DNA from: Omnitrophica WOR_2 bacterium RIFCSPHIGHO2_02_FULL_52_10
GTDB taxonomy: Bacteria; Omnitrophota; Gorgyraeia; Zapsychrales; Zapsychraceae
Assembly: GCA_001805655.1 (NCBI GenBank)
Contig: MHGR01000041.1
Location: 1 to 7,917 of the forward strand
DNA length: 7,917 bases
Direction of reading: 5' to 3'
Shown piece after piece: positions 6,247-7,917 of the stretch. Each line of letters opens with the position of its first letter. Position 1 is the stretch's first letter. The position numbers were made by a program, and so were the translations under genes. The notes beneath the pieces are model-generated. The model was not told the origin of the DNA and made no database searches. It saw only the letters and a program-made list of their open reading frames with translations.

Positions 6247-6567
6247 CTATTTCACCCGGCTGCCCAGGGCCACGTCCCTGTCCGGCATGAGGACCGAATG
6301 GCCGTTTGCATCCGAGGCGGCCAGGATCATCCCCTGCGACTCCTCCCCCCGGATCGTCGCCGGCTGGAGATTGCTGACAATAACCACACGTTTGCCGGTC
6401 AATTGCTCGGGCGCGTAAGACGGGCGTATCCCGGCGACCAGCTGCCGCTCCCCGCTGCCGGTATCTACCTTAACGACATACAGCCTGTCGGCGTTGGGGT
6501 GCGCGCGCACTTCCTTGACCTGGGCGATGATGAATTCCAGCTTTTGAAAATCTTCGATGCTGACCAT
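6247..6567 (-). CDS. OB-fold tRNA-binding domain protein (MetRS C-terminal / Trbp111-like)
   Basis: A free-standing 106-residue tRNA-binding domain, the module found at the C-terminus of many bacterial methionyl-tRNA synthetases and as the separate proteins Trbp111 and CsaA. Visible motifs are KLEFIIAQVKEVRAHPNADRL (residues 9-29, with the conserved HPNAD), KVDTGSGERQLVAGI (33-47), LTGKRVVIVSNLQP (56-69) and ESQGMILAAS (76-85). These proteins form dimers that bind tRNA non-specifically or help an aminoacyl-tRNA synthetase. The start at ATG 6567 is supported by AAGGAAAGG just upstream; a start at 6621 would add 18 residues and overlap the putative promoter. The catalytic part of MetRS is not adjacent here. 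It appears to be the first gene of an operon with pabB and pabC. A MetRS beta subunit is the most likely database name. Confidence 0.85.
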   Translation of the reverse strand: MVSIEDFQKLEFIIAQVKEVRAHPNADRLYVVKVDTGSGERQLVAGIRPSYAPEQLTGKRVVIVSNLQPATIRGEESQGMILAASDANGHSVLMPDRDVALGSRVK

Positions 6568-6611
6568 GTCCTTTCCTTTCTTGTCTTGCGGGATGATGAA
6601 CAAACGCGGGT

Positions 6612-6640
6612 ATTGTATCACAGCCCCATTTCAATGAAAA
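6612..6640 (-). promoter_or_regulatory. Putative extended -10 promoter for the tRNA-binding/pabB/pabC operon
   Basis: On the minus strand an extended -10, TGATACAAT (-10 hexamer 6612-6617), lies 17 bases after a weak -35, TTTTCA (6635-6640). It ends about 45 bases before the ATG at 6567. The extended TG would offset the poor -35. Confidence 0.5.
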
Positions 6641-6684
6641 GCCGGGAATAGGCCGCGGCGCATTTCTCCATTGAATTGGTCTCT

Positions 6685-7092
6685 TTACTGTCCCATCATT
6701 TCTCTGACCCATTGATAAACCCGGGTCGTGACCTTTACCATATCCTCGGCATCAGGCTTGCGGACATTTCGGCTCTCATACTGGACCATATTCTTACGGA
6801 TAATGACTTTACGTATCTGTTTAGCTTTTTCGTCAGCGCCTTTAATGGATAATCGCGCAACAAGGTCACATACATCCAGATGATCCTGTGAGATTGAACG
6901 GACACCTTTTTCATGAACGCAGATCGCGTCGGCTGAGGAAATAGCGCATTGCACCGCCAGTGTGGCCGCCGCGTTCCAATTGGACGCGTGAAAAGCCGCA
7001 AGCATTTGGTCATAATTGTCGGAGGCCTTCTTCAAATACCCGGCCGCGGTTGATTTGTCTTCCTGTCTGACCTCCCTTTTCCCTGCTGTCAT
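6685..7092 (-). CDS. HEPN-domain protein, likely toxin of a HEPN/MNT pair
   Basis: A 135-residue, mostly helical protein. GYLKKASDNYDQMLAAFHAS (residues 18-37), WNAAATLAVQCAISSADAIC (39-58), a histidine-containing segment SISQDHLDVCDLV (66-78) and RKNMVQYESRNVRKPDAEDM (99-118), ending VYQWV, follow the HEPN pattern, close to the SAV_6107-like group. The canonical R-x4-6-H RNase motif of HEPN toxins is not visible at the usual C-terminal place, which reads RKNMVQYESR. RNase activity is therefore uncertain; the protein may act otherwise or use different residues. It begins two bases after the stop of the winged-helix nucleotidyltransferase gene, so the two are almost certainly co-translated and paired. 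In such pairs the nucleotidyltransferase partner usually restrains the HEPN protein, in known cases by AMPylating it. Confidence 0.8.
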   Translation of the reverse strand: MTAGKREVRQEDKSTAAGYLKKASDNYDQMLAAFHASNWNAAATLAVQCAISSADAICVHEKGVRSISQDHLDVCDLVARLSIKGADEKAKQIRKVIIRKNMVQYESRNVRKPDAEDMVKVTTRVYQWVREMMGQ

Positions 7093-7094
7093 AA

Positions 7095-7724
7095 CTAAAC
7101 CTCTAAAGGTTCTTTACCGTACAAAACGGAATAGGACTTCATGAGCGTTGAAACCGGCGGAAGGTTCTTTTGAAGACGCTTTCGGAATTCTTCCGCCGGT
7201 TTCACATAAAAATCCAGAGGGACGCCGAAAAAGGACCTGAACCGATCCCCAATGTCAGAATTAAAAATTTCGAATACTCGATCGACATCCGTTGATTTGG
7301 CCACAATCACGGCCACATCAACATCGCTCTCCTTCCGGGCCGTCTCCTTTTGAACGCTTCCATACAGGATCAAAGAAACGACCGCGCCTTTGATGCCGGC
7401 CCGCTTGATCTCTTCCAGAAGCAGATCGCGGATCTCCTGCTTGTAATTATTCTCGGCCTCGAACATCGGACGGATGATCTTTTGAACAATGCGGTCTTCT
7501 TCGTTCAAAGAATAAATATGCTGTTTACCGATGATCTCGCGAACAAGGATATTACGGGCATGCAGGTCCTTTAAAGATGCGTGCGTGGAAGGCACAGAAA
7601 AGCCGGCCAGCTTTGCGACCTCGCGTCCGGTCGCTTTTAAGCCCTCCCGGGACGCAAAGACGCGCAAGATGGCTAGCTTTGACGGCGAATCCACAATCTC
7701 ATTCATCTGAAAAGGATAAGACAT
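7095..7724 (-). CDS. Winged-helix/minimal nucleotidyltransferase fusion, likely antitoxin and autoregulator
   Basis: A 209-residue protein. Residues about 8-75 form a winged helix (KLAILRVFASREG, GREVAKLAGFSVPSTHASLKDL as the recognition unit, wing near KQHIYSL). After a helical linker, a nucleotidyltransferase domain covers about 105-205. Its signature is SLILYGSVQKETARKESDVDV (117-137), with G122-S123 and ligands D134 and D136; D171 in GVPLDFYV is a good third acidic residue, so catalysis looks possible. The HEPN gene follows after two bases (stop TAG, then TT, then ATG). The start at ATG 7724 has AGG eight bases upstream. Two operator-like dyads and a strong promoter lie directly upstream, so the fused winged helix probably represses its own operon. 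It shares its design with the nucleotidyltransferase gene at 1642-2202, but the two are not near-copies. Confidence 0.87.
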   Translation of the reverse strand: MSYPFQMNEIVDSPSKLAILRVFASREGLKATGREVAKLAGFSVPSTHASLKDLHARNILVREIIGKQHIYSLNEEDRIVQKIIRPMFEAENNYKQEIRDLLLEEIKRAGIKGAVVSLILYGSVQKETARKESDVDVAVIVAKSTDVDRVFEIFNSDIGDRFRSFFGVPLDFYVKPAEEFRKRLQKNLPPVSTLMKSYSVLYGKEPLEV

Positions 7725-7730
7725 AAGCTT

Positions 7731-7770
7731 TACCTAACATATGTAAGGTCTACCTAACATAGGTTAGTAT
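7731..7770. promoter_or_regulatory. Two tandem 20-bp operator-like dyads
   Basis: TACCTAACATA occurs at 7731-7741 and 7751-7761, exactly 20 bp apart, so both copies face nearly the same side of the helix. Each copy opens an imperfect palindrome: CCTAACATATGTAAGG (7733-7748) and CTAACATAGGTTAG (7754-7767). The right dyad overlaps the -10 box and the left one comes close to the ribosome binding site. This suits autorepression by the winged-helix protein encoded just downstream. Confidence 0.7.
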
Positions 7771-7793
7771 AGCATGTCTTTTGATCATGTCAA
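7766..7793 (-). promoter_or_regulatory. Strong sigma70-type promoter of the HEPN/MNT operon
   Basis: On the minus strand a perfect -35, TTGACA (7788-7793), and a -10, TATACT (7766-7771), are 16 bases apart. The -10 overlaps the right operator-like dyad. Confidence 0.75.
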
Positions 7794-7823
7794 CCCCGCA
7801 CATTACAGCGCACAATATCCTTT

Positions 7824-7917
7824 CTATGGGGCCAACTCCGCGATCTTTTCCCTTTGTTCCCATGTAGTTTTTAAGGGGCGGGAGATGGTGTAAAGCCACG
7901 TGGTGGCCACGCTACTT
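7824..7917 (-). CDS. 3' end of an unidentified gene (30 residues visible)
   Basis: An open frame enters from the right edge and stops at TAG 7824-7826. Its 30 residues include TTWLYTISRPLKTTWEQR and end in KIAELAP. The composition is protein-like and the stop lies about 30 bases before the HEPN/MNT promoter, as expected for a gene end. Thirty residues are too few to name a family, and chance openness cannot be excluded. Confidence 0.35.
   Translation of the reverse strand, partial: SSVATTWLYTISRPLKTTWEQREKIAELAP

Noticed and set aside
6622..6684. Possible terminator after the HEPN gene (GCCG...CGGC followed by TTTTC)
   Set aside because: The stem is only four pairs with a long loop and a short T tract; too weak to annotate.
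7731..7770. CRISPR-like or satellite tandem repeat
   Set aside because: There are only two short copies without spacers, and they sit on a promoter, so operator sites explain them better.

Overview
Every gene supported here is on the minus strand, so the window reads right to left. It resembles a fragment of an uncultivated, probably Gram-negative bacterium: housekeeping folate genes sit next to accessory toxin-antitoxin-like pairs, a restriction-modification gene and several kinds of palindromic repeat. The repeats, the winged-helix nucleotidyltransferases and the gene mix would suit a candidate-phylum bacterium such as Omnitrophota, but that placement is a guess because there is no rRNA or other marker.

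Right end (about 6685-7917): a short 3' end of an unidentified gene, then a promoter with two tandem 20-bp operator-like dyads. These drive a tightly coupled pair: a winged-helix/nucleotidyltransferase (MNT) protein and a HEPN-domain protein, laid out like a HEPN/MNT toxin-antitoxin system with its regulator fused to the MNT partner.

Middle (about 3800-6640): a probable operon with its own promoter. It holds a small OB-fold tRNA-binding protein, pabB (aminodeoxychorismate synthase component I, with the PabB-type active-site lysine) and pabC (aminodeoxychorismate lyase), the last two overlapping by ATGA. PabB and PabC convert chorismate to p-aminobenzoate for folate. The glutamine amidotransferase PabA is not in the window. 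The pabC gene appears to carry an in-frame, hairpin-forming insertion of roughly 90-115 bp, the most striking observation here.

Left-middle (about 1435-3750): an inverted pair of C/G-rich palindromic repeats, a predicted exported coiled-coil protein, a pRiA4b ORF-3-like protein, and a second winged-helix nucleotidyltransferase. The last is followed by what looks like a frameshifted short partner and a rho-independent terminator.

Left end (1-1425): the first 427 residues of a type I restriction-modification methyltransferase (HsdM) running off the window. It is preceded by the truncated C-terminus of an excisionase-like HTH protein and by hairpin repeats. This part looks AT-richer than the pab operon and may have been acquired horizontally.
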